A stretch of 46,857 bases of DNA from the NCBI GenBank assembly GCA_947453465.1, contig CANGGL010000006.1, positions 1 to 46,857 of the forward strand, given 5' to 3'. Both the position numbers and the translations under genes were made by a program. Below the pieces are notes generated by a model. That model made no database searches and was not told the DNA's origin. It saw nothing but the letters and a program-made list of their open reading frames with translations. This document shows positions 29,723-39,627 of this stretch, one piece after another. Every line of letters starts with the position of its first letter. Position 1 is the stretch's first letter. This DNA comes from Microbacteriaceae bacterium (GTDB taxonomy: Bacteria; Actinomycetota; Actinomycetes; Actinomycetales; Microbacteriaceae).

Positions 29723-30705
29723 TGGCTAAGAAGCACTTCAAGCGCATTGGTTTTGCGGCCGGTTCCCTGTCAGTTTTAGCCGCTTTTCTACTACTGCTCT
29801 TTTCTGCCGGATCATCCACTTATGCCGCCACGCCAGCATTAGATCGCGACTACACAAAAACTGGCACACCAACCGGCGGTAAAGATGTGGTTAGCCTCGA
29901 GCTTGCCGTCACCAACGTTGACCCAAACTCTTCGGCCTTCGCCATCATCGCAACCCCGCGTCTAGCAGGCAGTTATGGCTCGGTGCTCGGCAACGGCTCG
30001 CTAGTTGAAACCCCTCTTCAGTTTGTCTTTGACGCCTATTCGGGTCAGGGTCGCTGGAGCAACGACGTTGCCGAGATAGCCGGTGGCATGGACATCGCCC
30101 TCAAGTTATTCGGTGATGTTCGCGACTATCCGTTCGACCGCTACAACTCATACCTGATTTCAACCGCTTCAGACATCAGCACTAAGAACCCGGCTCAAAC
30201 CGGCCTCTATATGCAAGACAGTAAAGAGGTTGTGCCCGGCTTCAAAGTTGCCAGCGAACTATTTTCAGTTTCAGCCGACGATAAGGCCAGCAAGAAACTT
30301 ATCGCCAGCACCATCGAAAGAGAACAGGTGATTGGCATCACCGGTGTGAAGTGGACGATTGAACGCAGCTTCGACACCGTTCTAACCGTGCTGCTCATGG
30401 CCTTGCTGATGATTCTCGGCGCCGTGGTCAGCACGCTCATCACAATTGCAATCATCCGTGGCAAACGCCCGCCTTCACTAAACTCGCTTGGTTGGCTGGC
30501 AGCGTTCTTGTTTGCAATGTTCTCGCTGCGCACCCAGTTGCCGGGCAACCCGCCAAACGGCATCCTCTTTGATCTCTGGGTTTTCTATCCGGTGGTTCTA
30601 GTGCTCGTGCTGCTCATCGCGGTCACCGTCACCTCGTGGATTCTTCGCGACGACTGGGACATGGCCAACCCGGTGGTTGCGATTCGCGGCAAGCGAGACG
30701 AATAG
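29722..30705 (+). CDS. DUF4436-like membrane protein 1
   Basis: Extracytoplasmic domain with YPFDRY motif followed by TM segments and RGKRPPSLNSLGWLAAFLFAMFSLRTQLPGNPPNGILFD. Confidence 0.7.
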   Translation: MAKKHFKRIGFAAGSLSVLAAFLLLLFSAGSSTYAATPALDRDYTKTGTPTGGKDVVSLELAVTNVDPNSSAFAIIATPRLAGSYGSVLGNGSLVETPLQFVFDAYSGQGRWSNDVAEIAGGMDIALKLFGDVRDYPFDRYNSYLISTASDISTKNPAQTGLYMQDSKEVVPGFKVASELFSVSADDKASKKLIASTIEREQVIGITGVKWTIERSFDTVLTVLLMALLMILGAVVSTLITIAIIRGKRPPSLNSLGWLAAFLFAMFSLRTQLPGNPPNGILFDLWVFYPVVLVLVLLIAVTVTSWILRDDWDMANPVVAIRGKRDE

Positions 30706-31730
30706 TGCGCAACCTTTTCGGTCACACCCGTGCCACTCGTCTGCCTGGGCTGCTCCTAGTCATCTCGACTATCTTGCTCGCGATCTATGGACTGTTCGCC
30801 GCTGGCTTGCAGACCACCCCGGTGAGCGTCGACAAACATCTCGCCGACAACCGCACCGACATTTGCACCCCCAAATATGTCGAGGGTCTTGACCCAGAGT
30901 TCATTTCAGAGAACGGTTGCCCGAGCGTGGTTCAGGCGCTGGTCACCTTCGACAAGGTTGACGTGGTAAGCGCGAAGCAGGCAAACCTTCGCATCCGCTT
31001 GTTCCCGGATGGCGACCAAGGCATGTCTCTCCATAACGGCGGCGTGCTGTTCGGTGGCACCCTGCTCAGCTTCGACGGCACCGGCCAAACCAACTTCTAT
31101 TTGAACGCGGATGAATGGGCTCAGGCTCAGACGGCGACGGTGCCCCTCAAAAATATGGCGGCCCTATCGGGATATCCGTTCGACAAATATGACGGCAACT
31201 TTTCGATGCTTCTGCAGAGCACCGAAACCGGAGAAACTCTGCCGCTCTGGTTGACCGCGAGCCCGACCGAGGTTCCCGGATACTCGGTGACGTTGAAGAA
31301 GGTGCCGCAACCCGAAGACATGGGCAGGGTTGTTTCGGCCAATACCGTCGGCTATGGCAAGCTCGATTTTCACATCGAACGCTCAACCAGCGACATCTTC
31401 CAGGTAATGCTGCTGATGTTCGTCTTGTTGGTTGGTGCCGCCTCAGCCGCGCTAACCACCTGGTTTATTGTTCGCGGGCACCGTCCACCATCGCTTGGCA
31501 TCCTGGCTTGGTTGGCAACTTATCTGTTCTCACTAATCCAAGTTCGCAATCAGTTTCCGGGCAGTCCGCCACTCGGTCTGAACCTCGACCGCTTCTTTAC
31601 CTTCCCGGCGATTGCGCTTGTGCTGGTCTTCATCCTCATCACCGCTTGGGCCTGGCTTCACCGCGCTGACTGGGATATGGGAAATAACGATGATGACAAA
31701 ACCGTAGATGTGCCAGAGCGGGTTGGATAA
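30705..31730 (+). CDS. DUF4436-like membrane protein 2
   Basis: GTG start overlapping the upstream TAG; YPFDKY and RGHRPPSLGILAWLATYLFSLIQVRNQFPGSPPLGLNLD, paralogous to the preceding ORF. Confidence 0.7.
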   Translation: MRNLFGHTRATRLPGLLLVISTILLAIYGLFAAGLQTTPVSVDKHLADNRTDICTPKYVEGLDPEFISENGCPSVVQALVTFDKVDVVSAKQANLRIRLFPDGDQGMSLHNGGVLFGGTLLSFDGTGQTNFYLNADEWAQAQTATVPLKNMAALSGYPFDKYDGNFSMLLQSTETGETLPLWLTASPTEVPGYSVTLKKVPQPEDMGRVVSANTVGYGKLDFHIERSTSDIFQVMLLMFVLLVGAASAALTTWFIVRGHRPPSLGILAWLATYLFSLIQVRNQFPGSPPLGLNLDRFFTFPAIALVLVFILITAWAWLHRADWDMGNNDDDKTVDVPERVG

Positions 31731-31760
31731 ACTCAAAACACAGTAGTTTTCGGGGGAAAA

Positions 31761-33338
31761 ATGAATAAAATCGTCCGCATCGCGGCCATCATCTCGGCAC
31801 TCGTTCTGGTTCCAGCATTGCCGTCTTTCGCCGCTGGCTTTGTTCCTACTGGAATAAATGAAGACAAGACCGGGAAGGTCGCATTCACAGTCGAAGACCT
31901 GCCTGATGGCGCCCCTTGGATTTCGCTAGCAACTGCGCAAGATGCGCCGGGCACATCACCGACAAACTCGAGCACAATGTGTCACAGCTTCACGAAGGAT
32001 GACTGTGCCACAAGTACTAACATGTTTGGAACCGCGATCATGCCGGTCTGCGGCGAAATAGTTGAAAACTGCATCGCAGGGCTCAAGATTTACAAGGTCG
32101 GCGAAGAGCCGGTTGCCGCTAAGTTCATCAAACAAGTTCAAGGTTTTACTTTCCCAAGTGAGCCACAGTACGGGAATCCGCAAGGATCAACACCTTCGGT
32201 GTGGGAATCAAACGTCGTAAACGCGGGTGGATCAACAAAGTATGTTGTCAGCCCACACATCAACTTCAGTATTACGGCCGGCAGACTTCATTATGCAAAT
32301 TTTTCGGCAAACGTCTTTCCGATTGTCGACAAATTTGCAGCCAACTTCAGGCCATCGGATATTCGTACTGTTACAGAAAATGGCTATCGAGTTTCAAATC
32401 ACGACAACGGTGAAAACACAGGAAATGATCTTTGCGCGGCTACCGAAACTGGCTGGTGCGCCTATCGTTCAGACTTTGCCCCGAACACTCGCGTGGAGCT
32501 CGACTTGAAGCTTTCAAACGCCGTCACCGGTTGGCTTCACGGGCGTCTCACTGCTCCTGAGATTGAAGTGACCAATATCGATGGCAACTTCAATGCCGTT
32601 TCAATTACAGGGAACCCAGTAGAAATCCCGATGATGTACGCCGTGATTGACAAATCAAAGGCATCCGCAGCAGTGCAGGATGCCCTTTCTAGAGGAAACA
32701 ATTCTTGGGGTGGCCTTCACCAAAACGGTGAGCTGTGGCGCAAATACTCGAGCGATAACAGTCTTGCACGCACGCTAATTCCAGAGGTGGCGGCCTCAAT
32801 TAAAGACACCGCCGCTGACAGCAACACCAGCTGGCAAGTGAAGTCGATCCAGACCCAAGGCTACGAAAACGAATGTCTTAAAGACACGAGTCGTTTGATT
32901 GGCCTAGTAACCACTAATGCAATGGCCTATGCTGGCGGGGCACCTGCTTGGGAAAATAACACACTCGCTTACGAAGTGGCCGGCCTCCACTACATGCCAG
33001 ACGGCAAGACCGCTGTCGAGGGAACCTATGATTTGGCGATCCGAAGTGATACTGCACGCTGCTTGTATGGCTTCAGCAAGGCGCCAATTTCCGCGACGAT
33101 CAACGTCACCGGGGCTAATGGAGAGACCAAGACCGCTACGACTGTAGTAAATGAAAAAGACGGTTGGCTCAAGCTCGCCGCTTACGGTTTCACGTTCAGC
33201 TCGCCAACGATCTCAGTGAAGCTAAGCCAAGCCAAGGCGCCGGCCAAGAAGACCACAATCTCCTGCGCAAAGGGCAAGCTCGTCAAGAAGGTAACGGCAG
33301 TTGGCCCTAAGTGCCCTGCCGGTTACAAGAAGAAGTAG
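31761..33338 (+). CDS. Secreted ten-Cys array protein P1 (525 aa)
   Basis: Signal peptide; GWLHGR; VTTNAMAY...RCLYGFSKAPISA; tail ISCAKGKLVKKVTAVGPKCPAGYKKK. Confidence 0.9.
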   Translation: MNKIVRIAAIISALVLVPALPSFAAGFVPTGINEDKTGKVAFTVEDLPDGAPWISLATAQDAPGTSPTNSSTMCHSFTKDDCATSTNMFGTAIMPVCGEIVENCIAGLKIYKVGEEPVAAKFIKQVQGFTFPSEPQYGNPQGSTPSVWESNVVNAGGSTKYVVSPHINFSITAGRLHYANFSANVFPIVDKFAANFRPSDIRTVTENGYRVSNHDNGENTGNDLCAATETGWCAYRSDFAPNTRVELDLKLSNAVTGWLHGRLTAPEIEVTNIDGNFNAVSITGNPVEIPMMYAVIDKSKASAAVQDALSRGNNSWGGLHQNGELWRKYSSDNSLARTLIPEVAASIKDTAADSNTSWQVKSIQTQGYENECLKDTSRLIGLVTTNAMAYAGGAPAWENNTLAYEVAGLHYMPDGKTAVEGTYDLAIRSDTARCLYGFSKAPISATINVTGANGETKTATTVVNEKDGWLKLAAYGFTFSSPTISVKLSQAKAPAKKTTISCAKGKLVKKVTAVGPKCPAGYKKK

Positions 33339-33341
33339 GAC

Positions 33342-34919
33342 ATGAAGAAACTAATCCGCATAGCAGCCGCTGTCGCCGCATTGGCATTGATTCCGGTTCT
33401 TCCGGCTTTCGCGTCAGACTACACCCCGCCAGGCGCAGACGTCACAAAGGGCATGGTCGGCGTTTACATCCCTGACCTGTCTATTGGTGCAATGAATAAT
33501 TCTCTAGTTGTCGACGGTAATTCAGTCCCTGATGCTGCCGGGCTCAGAAAGTTTTGCCCCTCGATGGAAACCGGTGGCTGTGGCCTCACTGGTAACTACT
33601 TTTACAAGGTGATGGCGGTGCTGCCTCCCTGCGGAGCCATTCAGGACAACTGCATCGAATCCGTTGATATTTACAAGGATGGCCAGCAGCCATCGCCCGC
33701 GAAGTACCTCAAGAGTGTCAATGGAATTAGCTTCTCAACTACCCCCGGAATTGGAAATCCAACGGGGTCCACTCCTTCAATTTGGGAAGCAGCGTCCGTA
33801 CCCAATTCCGCAGGATCGACCAAGTATGTCGTTACCCCAGGGCTCAACTACGAGGTCAGGAACGGCAAGTTTACGATCACTAATTTCGGCCTGATGGTTT
33901 CTCCGGTCGTGGATGTTTTAAACGATAATTTCACTCCTGCAAAAATCGGATACAACACCATAAATGGGCAGATAAGCACTCACGTTGAAGATGGAAATAG
34001 GTCAGGAACCATGGAATGCGCGGCAACCGATTCAGGGTACTGTGCTAAAAAGGTGGACTACTCAGACGGAACCAGAGTTCGCGTGTCGCTCCGTCTTTCT
34101 AACAAAGTGACGGGCTGGTTGCACGGTCGTGTCTCAAATCCTTCAATCAGCGTCGAGAAGATATCTGGAGTTTCGAACCGAATCACAATCGATGCAGACC
34201 CAGCCGTCGTGCCGGAAATGTACGCAGAGGTTGATTACCAGGCTCAAACTCCAAGGGTTCAACATGATTTGGATAACATGTACAGCGGCGGAGGAAATGA
34301 CTTCCTCCACAAGACGTGGCGCACGTATCCACCGGAGAGCCCGATGGCATTTGACTTTGTTCAACTCTTTGCTAGCCAGGCAAAAGATACCGTCGCAAAT
34401 GTGAAAACCTCTTGGACAATCGCTTCGTTCGGAGAGGGTACTAGCGACAACGAGTGCCTCAATGACAACTCCAAGTTAGTGGGTGTTGTCACGACCAATG
34501 CGCTTTCGTATGACGGTGGAGCACCACGTTTCGATGGCACTACGTTGAAATATCGAGTAGCTGGACTGCACTGGATGCCGGATGGCAAAACGCCGGTTGA
34601 GGGCACCTATGACCTTACGATGCGAAGTGAAACAGCACGTTGCCTCTATGGATTCAGCAAAGCACCGATCTCGGCATCGATCACTGTCACAGGTGCGAAC
34701 GGGGAATCTAAAGTGGCCACGACCGTGGTTAGCGAAAAGGATGGCTGGCTTCACTTGGCGGCCTATGGGTTCACATTCTCTAGCCCAACTATCTCGGTGA
34801 AACTTAGCCAGGCAGCTGCACCGGCCAAGAAGACCACAATCTCCTGCGCCAAGGGCAAGCTCGTCAAGAAGGTAACGGCAGTTGGCCCTAAGTGCCCTGC
34901 CGGTTACAAGAAGAAGTAA
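33342..34919 (+). CDS. Secreted ten-Cys array protein P2 (525 aa)
   Basis: Same architecture as P1; 3-nt spacer from P1; tail identical to P1. Confidence 0.9.
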   Translation: MKKLIRIAAAVAALALIPVLPAFASDYTPPGADVTKGMVGVYIPDLSIGAMNNSLVVDGNSVPDAAGLRKFCPSMETGGCGLTGNYFYKVMAVLPPCGAIQDNCIESVDIYKDGQQPSPAKYLKSVNGISFSTTPGIGNPTGSTPSIWEAASVPNSAGSTKYVVTPGLNYEVRNGKFTITNFGLMVSPVVDVLNDNFTPAKIGYNTINGQISTHVEDGNRSGTMECAATDSGYCAKKVDYSDGTRVRVSLRLSNKVTGWLHGRVSNPSISVEKISGVSNRITIDADPAVVPEMYAEVDYQAQTPRVQHDLDNMYSGGGNDFLHKTWRTYPPESPMAFDFVQLFASQAKDTVANVKTSWTIASFGEGTSDNECLNDNSKLVGVVTTNALSYDGGAPRFDGTTLKYRVAGLHWMPDGKTPVEGTYDLTMRSETARCLYGFSKAPISASITVTGANGESKVATTVVSEKDGWLHLAAYGFTFSSPTISVKLSQAAAPAKKTTISCAKGKLVKKVTAVGPKCPAGYKKK

Positions 34920-34946
34920 CCAAGCACAGGACGCTCAGTGCCAAAC

Positions 34947-34983
34947 AAGTGATGCCCCGGTCAAATTGACCGGGGCATCACTT
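34947..34983. terminator. Bidirectional intrinsic terminator between P2 and S2
   Basis: Near-continuous palindrome aagtgatgccccggtcaaattgaccggggcatcactt between convergent stops. Confidence 0.88.
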
Positions 34984-35005
34984 TTGAATCGGGAAAGGGT
35001 TCGAT

Positions 35006-36256
35006 TTACTTCTTAGCCTTGCCTGCACCACAGGTGTAAGCGGTGACCTTTGAGACCTTCTTGGTCTTGAGGTCAACACAGGTTAGCTTCGCCTTCACAG
35101 CCCACTTCTTGTACTTAGGGTTGCGGATGATCTTGAAGTTTGGCTTTGAGTAGCTGTAACCAGATGAGTCGATGATGATTTTGTTGTTCTTCACAGCAAC
35201 CTTGGTAAGCGCAGCTGAGCTTCCACCCTCTTCGGTAGTGATCTGAACGGTGAGAGCCGAAGCAGCATCCTTAGGGTTGGTTAGGCCCCAAAGAAGAAGC
35301 GCATCGTTCACCGGAATCGAAGCCTTGTAGAAACCCTTGTTCACGGTCACGCCATCCTTGGCAAAGTGAGGTGCCGACGCTGTCCATGAAAGCGACTTGG
35401 TCGCTTCGTCCCAAACCGGGGTCGAGGTTCCACATGAGCCGTTGGTGCCAACTGCCATGTTGCCTGAAACGCCATCAACACCGAAGCCCATGTCATCGTT
35501 AGCAACGATGATGGTTGCCTGCAGCTGAGAAACGTTGGCGATTGCAACGCCAGCCTCACCTGAGCAAGCACTCACCTTGTCGGCGATTGCAACCGGTACT
35601 GCTGAACCAGAGATGGTCAAGGTGTTGCCCTGAGCATCGGTGCCCTTGGTTACTGAGATTGAGTTGCCGATACCGACAGTTACGTCAGTGATGGCAGCAC
35701 CAACGCGAACCTTGATGGTGATGATGTCATCTGGGCTCAGCGAAACCGCATACTTGGCGTTGTCAGCCTGGTTTGCCTGGGTGGTCGCGTTTGAGGTTGG
35801 GTCAACCTTTACTGGGCGAACATCGAAAAATAGGTGGTTGGTGAAAGCGTTAGCTGCCTTCACATCAACGAAAAGGCCGTCATAACCAAGGGCGTTGCGG
35901 CCATCGGCAGACCAGGTCTCAGTTGACCAGCGGCCTGCAACGGCAGCGCCTGCAACCGAAGTAACAACGGCTGGCTTGTCGGTGGCGTCAGCGGTGCCGG
36001 TGGTTGCCGGTGCTGCCGGAGTGGCCACCGCCCCCAGGGCAACGCCTGACTTAGCGAAGGTAAGTGGCTCGCCCTGAGCCATGCCAAGTGACTGAATCGA
36101 GACTGACTCGACACAGAAGGTGACCCAAGTTTCGTCACAGGCTTTGAATGAAGTTTTTGGCACTGCAAAGGTCGGGGCAGCTGTTGCTGCTGAGACCGGA
36201 GCTAGTGCTGCGCCGACCAAAATGGCCGAGGCAATGATTGCTTTAATGCGGTTCAT
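35006..36256 (-). CDS. Secreted protein S2 (416 aa): shorter relative with array-like C-terminal domain and tail variant
   Basis: Signal peptide MNRIKAIIASAILVGAALAPVSAATAA; CDETWVTFCVESVSI; PVWDEATKSLSW...GYSYSKPNFKII; tail LTCVDLKTKKVSKVTAYTCGAGKAKK. Confidence 0.85.
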   Translation of the reverse strand: MNRIKAIIASAILVGAALAPVSAATAAPTFAVPKTSFKACDETWVTFCVESVSIQSLGMAQGEPLTFAKSGVALGAVATPAAPATTGTADATDKPAVVTSVAGAAVAGRWSTETWSADGRNALGYDGLFVDVKAANAFTNHLFFDVRPVKVDPTSNATTQANQADNAKYAVSLSPDDIITIKVRVGAAITDVTVGIGNSISVTKGTDAQGNTLTISGSAVPVAIADKVSACSGEAGVAIANVSQLQATIIVANDDMGFGVDGVSGNMAVGTNGSCGTSTPVWDEATKSLSWTASAPHFAKDGVTVNKGFYKASIPVNDALLLWGLTNPKDAASALTVQITTEEGGSSAALTKVAVKNNKIIIDSSGYSYSKPNFKIIRNPKYKKWAVKAKLTCVDLKTKKVSKVTAYTCGAGKAKK

Positions 36257-36441
36257 GAATGAAACCCCCAGTTTCTAAAGTGGTGCAAAGCACGTCTGCC
36301 GTGCTTCCCCAAGTTCTGCCTAAACGGGCATTGTTTTAAGCGTAGCGGAAATGCCCAAACCGAGCCGAGTTCGTTATAAAAACGGCATTTTGACGAATCT
36401 CGTAACCGGTAATCTTAAAGTCACGAACTTGGGGGTTTTCG

Positions 36442-38022
36442 ATGAATAAGCGCTCGCGCATCCTTGCTACTGTCACGGCAGTGGCACTAGCCATTGGAGT
36501 TCCGAACGCCGCTGCCTTAGCCGACAGCTGGGCGGTTCCACAGCCAAACACTGCGCCGTCGGATGGCAGCTGGGTAGTCGTGAACGAATCCGGCGGCTTC
36601 GACCTTTGGTCTACTCGAGAATCACACCGAGGTGGCAGCGAGGGATACATTTGCGCAAACGGACTTGGCACGCTGTCTTGCGACTTCACAGATCAGGTTT
36701 GGCATTTCACGGGCTCTCAAATTTTGCCTTTTTGTGTGACAGATGACCAGGAAAACTGCCTCGAGGGCATTTCGGCCATAAAGGCCGACGGCGCAGTTGT
36801 CCAAGGTAAGTTTCTTCACACCGTAGAAGGCGAAAAGTGGAAGGCCGTACCTGAAACTGGTCTTTATGAGGCGACTATGCCTGCCCTTTTCGAAATTCCT
36901 GGCGTGAAGAACAGCAGCGGAGCTGCCACCTACGTTGTTGTTGTTAAGACCAGCCTCGAATTCGACCAGTCAACCAAGAAGTTCGTCACTCGTTCGATGT
37001 CTGCCAATGTTTTTGGCTATTCGACGAAAACTTCAGGCTCCCAACCGACTAGGACTGAGGCGAAAATCGATTCCGACGGCATTAGCCGCATTTATCAGTT
37101 TCATGACCCAAATTGTCTATTCACTGAGACCAACGTGTGTGGAATCGAACAAGATTTCCCTAAGGACACAGCCTTTCAAGTTACGGCGCGAATCCCAAAT
37201 GAGGTGGCCGGTTGGTTCCATGGCCGCATGACCCATCAGGAAATTGCCATTGACAAATTTTCCGCGACAAACAACAAAGTTTCGATAAAGGCGAACCCGG
37301 CAGACGTTGCGCGCATGGCAGTTATTGCTACACGTGCCAACTCTTCAGAAACTGCTCAAGCTATGTTGATGCACCGCGGCGGACACGGCGGTTACACAGC
37401 ATTCAACGGAAATAGCATCAAGGACTTTTGGGCAACCGAGGGCGCTGAGGCATTCTTCGCGCTCAACGAATGGCGAGACGAGATGAAAGACACGGCGGCC
37501 GGAATATCAACGGAATGGAACTTTGCAACCGTTGGCAGTCAACCCGGAAATCAGTGCATGAAGGACACAGCCAAGGTGCTTGGAATGGTGACTACCAACG
37601 CGACGCTTTATAGCGGCGCAGCGCCCGAGTTCACCGGTGGCCAACTGAAGTACACGGTCGGCGGGCTTCATTATCAGCCAGATGGCAGGAGTCTTAACGA
37701 AGGTACTTATGACCTACTTATGCGATCGGATGTTGCCCGATGCCTATATGGCTTCAGCAAGGCCCCAATCTCAGCAACCATTTCAGTCGTCGGCGAAGGT
37801 GGCGAAAGCAAGGTTGCAACGACCGTTTTAAATGAAAAAGATGGTTGGCTGCACCTAGCTGCCTATGGCTTTAGTTTCAGCTCGCCAACGATTTCAGTTA
37901 AGCTCACGCAGGCCGGTTCGACTTCGGCTAAAAAGACCACAGTCACTTGTGCCAAGGGCAAGCTGACCAAGAAGATAACTGCAGTTGGGCCGAAGTGCCC
38001 TGCCGGTTACAAGAAGAAGTAG
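36442..38022 (+). CDS. Secreted ten-Cys array protein P3 (526 aa)
   Basis: Signal peptide; GWFHGR; RCLYGFSKAPISA; tail VTCAKGKLTKKITAVGPKCPAGYKKK. Confidence 0.9.
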   Translation: MNKRSRILATVTAVALAIGVPNAAALADSWAVPQPNTAPSDGSWVVVNESGGFDLWSTRESHRGGSEGYICANGLGTLSCDFTDQVWHFTGSQILPFCVTDDQENCLEGISAIKADGAVVQGKFLHTVEGEKWKAVPETGLYEATMPALFEIPGVKNSSGAATYVVVVKTSLEFDQSTKKFVTRSMSANVFGYSTKTSGSQPTRTEAKIDSDGISRIYQFHDPNCLFTETNVCGIEQDFPKDTAFQVTARIPNEVAGWFHGRMTHQEIAIDKFSATNNKVSIKANPADVARMAVIATRANSSETAQAMLMHRGGHGGYTAFNGNSIKDFWATEGAEAFFALNEWRDEMKDTAAGISTEWNFATVGSQPGNQCMKDTAKVLGMVTTNATLYSGAAPEFTGGQLKYTVGGLHYQPDGRSLNEGTYDLLMRSDVARCLYGFSKAPISATISVVGEGGESKVATTVLNEKDGWLHLAAYGFSFSSPTISVKLTQAGSTSAKKTTVTCAKGKLTKKITAVGPKCPAGYKKK

Positions 38023-38025
38023 GAA

Positions 38026-39621
38026 TTGAACTTGAAGGCATCACATAACCTCATTGCTGGTCTTGCTGGCCTTCTAATGCTCGGCTCAGCCTTGCCTGCA
38101 TTTGCCGCGGATCGCTACAACCCGATGGACACCCCGGCTCAACCTGGAACCCACCAAGGCACTGGCCAGGTCATCACCTCGATCGTCGACGGTGGCGGTG
38201 GCGGTGGCGAAAATGACCTAGTCATTCAACCGGGAGCCGTCGAAGCAGGCGGAACACGCGGAGAGTGGCTTCACTGCTATGGTTCGGGCGACCCAACTTG
38301 TGATTACAACAAGCCTGGCATCGACATTTTGTCTTGGGTCATTTTGCCTAACTGCTCAAATACATCCTCGCCTTATTGTGTGAAATCGCTAGAGGTTGCC
38401 GCGCCGGGCGAAGAGCTGAAACCTGCCGAGTTCCTTGGTGAGGCAAAAAAGGGCCTCATTATCCCGGGCGACCCGGCAACGGGGTTAATCCAGTCCGGTC
38501 GACCATCGCTTTTCGATGCTACAAATGCCGCAAATGCCGGCGGTTCAACAACCTATTCGGTGACAGTAGTTGCCACTTCTCACTTCAATCAGGGAACCAG
38601 GCAATATCAAATAACGGATCTAAACGCCTCAATTGTGGCCTACAAGAACGAGGCGGGGCAATATCAGGCGAGCTACTTCGATAAGAGCCAGAAACCTGGT
38701 ATGGCACGTCGCGGAGGCGGTGACATGTCAGTTTGCGCGTTCTATGAGGATGGCAATTGCGGCCGCATTCAGGATTTCACTTCGGGGACTCGCTTCAAAC
38801 TTCAAATGGTGATTCCTAAGGCTGTCGGCGGTTGGTTCCAGGGCCGAATGAAGGATCCACAGATCGCTGTCGATTCTTCCTCAACTCTTGGCAACGCCGT
38901 GACCATTGAAGCCGAACCAGTGACGGTTCCGCGCATGGCGGTTGTTCGAAACTTCAGCGATTACACCACCGAAGAGAAGACCTGGTTCCAAAACAACGGC
39001 AGTTGGGGCTCCGGTGGCAAAATCGGCACCGGTCCGCTAGCCGGTCAGTACAACGTTTTCGATGTGGTTGATTTCTACCGTCCTTTCGCCAAGGACACGG
39101 CTTCAGGCGTTCAGACTTTCTGGTATCTGGGAACCGTGATGGGAGGTCCGGGTAGCCCATGTCTCTCCGACACTTCAAAACTTATGGGCGTAGTGACAAC
39201 CAACGCTATGGGTTTCGACGGTCGTTCGCCAGCCTTTGAAAACGGCTACCTGAACTACCGGGTTACCGGTTTTCACTTCATGCCAGATGGCACTACCCCG
39301 GTTCAAGGAACATATGACTTATTGATGTCGAGTGACGCTGCCAGATGCCTTTATGGCTTCTCAAAGGCTCCAATCTCGGCAACAGTTTCAGTCGTAGGCG
39401 GTGACTCGAATTCTGTCGCGACCACGGTGGTTAGCGAAAAGAATGGTTGGCTAAAAATGGCCGCCTATGGCTTCACTTTCAGCCAGAAGACACTGAGCGT
39501 GCACATGACACAGGTCAAGGCGCCAGCCGTCAAGAAAACAATTACCTGCGTTAAGGGGAAAGTCACTAAGAAAGTGACGGCGATTAATGCGTCCTGCCCT
39601 GCTGGCTATCAGAAGAAGTAG
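38026..39621 (+). CDS. Secreted ten-Cys array protein P4 (531 aa), TTG start
   Basis: Same architecture; tail ITCVKGKVTKKVTAINASCPAGYQKK. Confidence 0.88.
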   Translation: MNLKASHNLIAGLAGLLMLGSALPAFAADRYNPMDTPAQPGTHQGTGQVITSIVDGGGGGGENDLVIQPGAVEAGGTRGEWLHCYGSGDPTCDYNKPGIDILSWVILPNCSNTSSPYCVKSLEVAAPGEELKPAEFLGEAKKGLIIPGDPATGLIQSGRPSLFDATNAANAGGSTTYSVTVVATSHFNQGTRQYQITDLNASIVAYKNEAGQYQASYFDKSQKPGMARRGGGDMSVCAFYEDGNCGRIQDFTSGTRFKLQMVIPKAVGGWFQGRMKDPQIAVDSSSTLGNAVTIEAEPVTVPRMAVVRNFSDYTTEEKTWFQNNGSWGSGGKIGTGPLAGQYNVFDVVDFYRPFAKDTASGVQTFWYLGTVMGGPGSPCLSDTSKLMGVVTTNAMGFDGRSPAFENGYLNYRVTGFHFMPDGTTPVQGTYDLLMSSDAARCLYGFSKAPISATVSVVGGDSNSVATTVVSEKNGWLKMAAYGFTFSQKTLSVHMTQVKAPAVKKTITCVKGKVTKKVTAINASCPAGYQKK

Positions 39622-39627
39622 GACACT

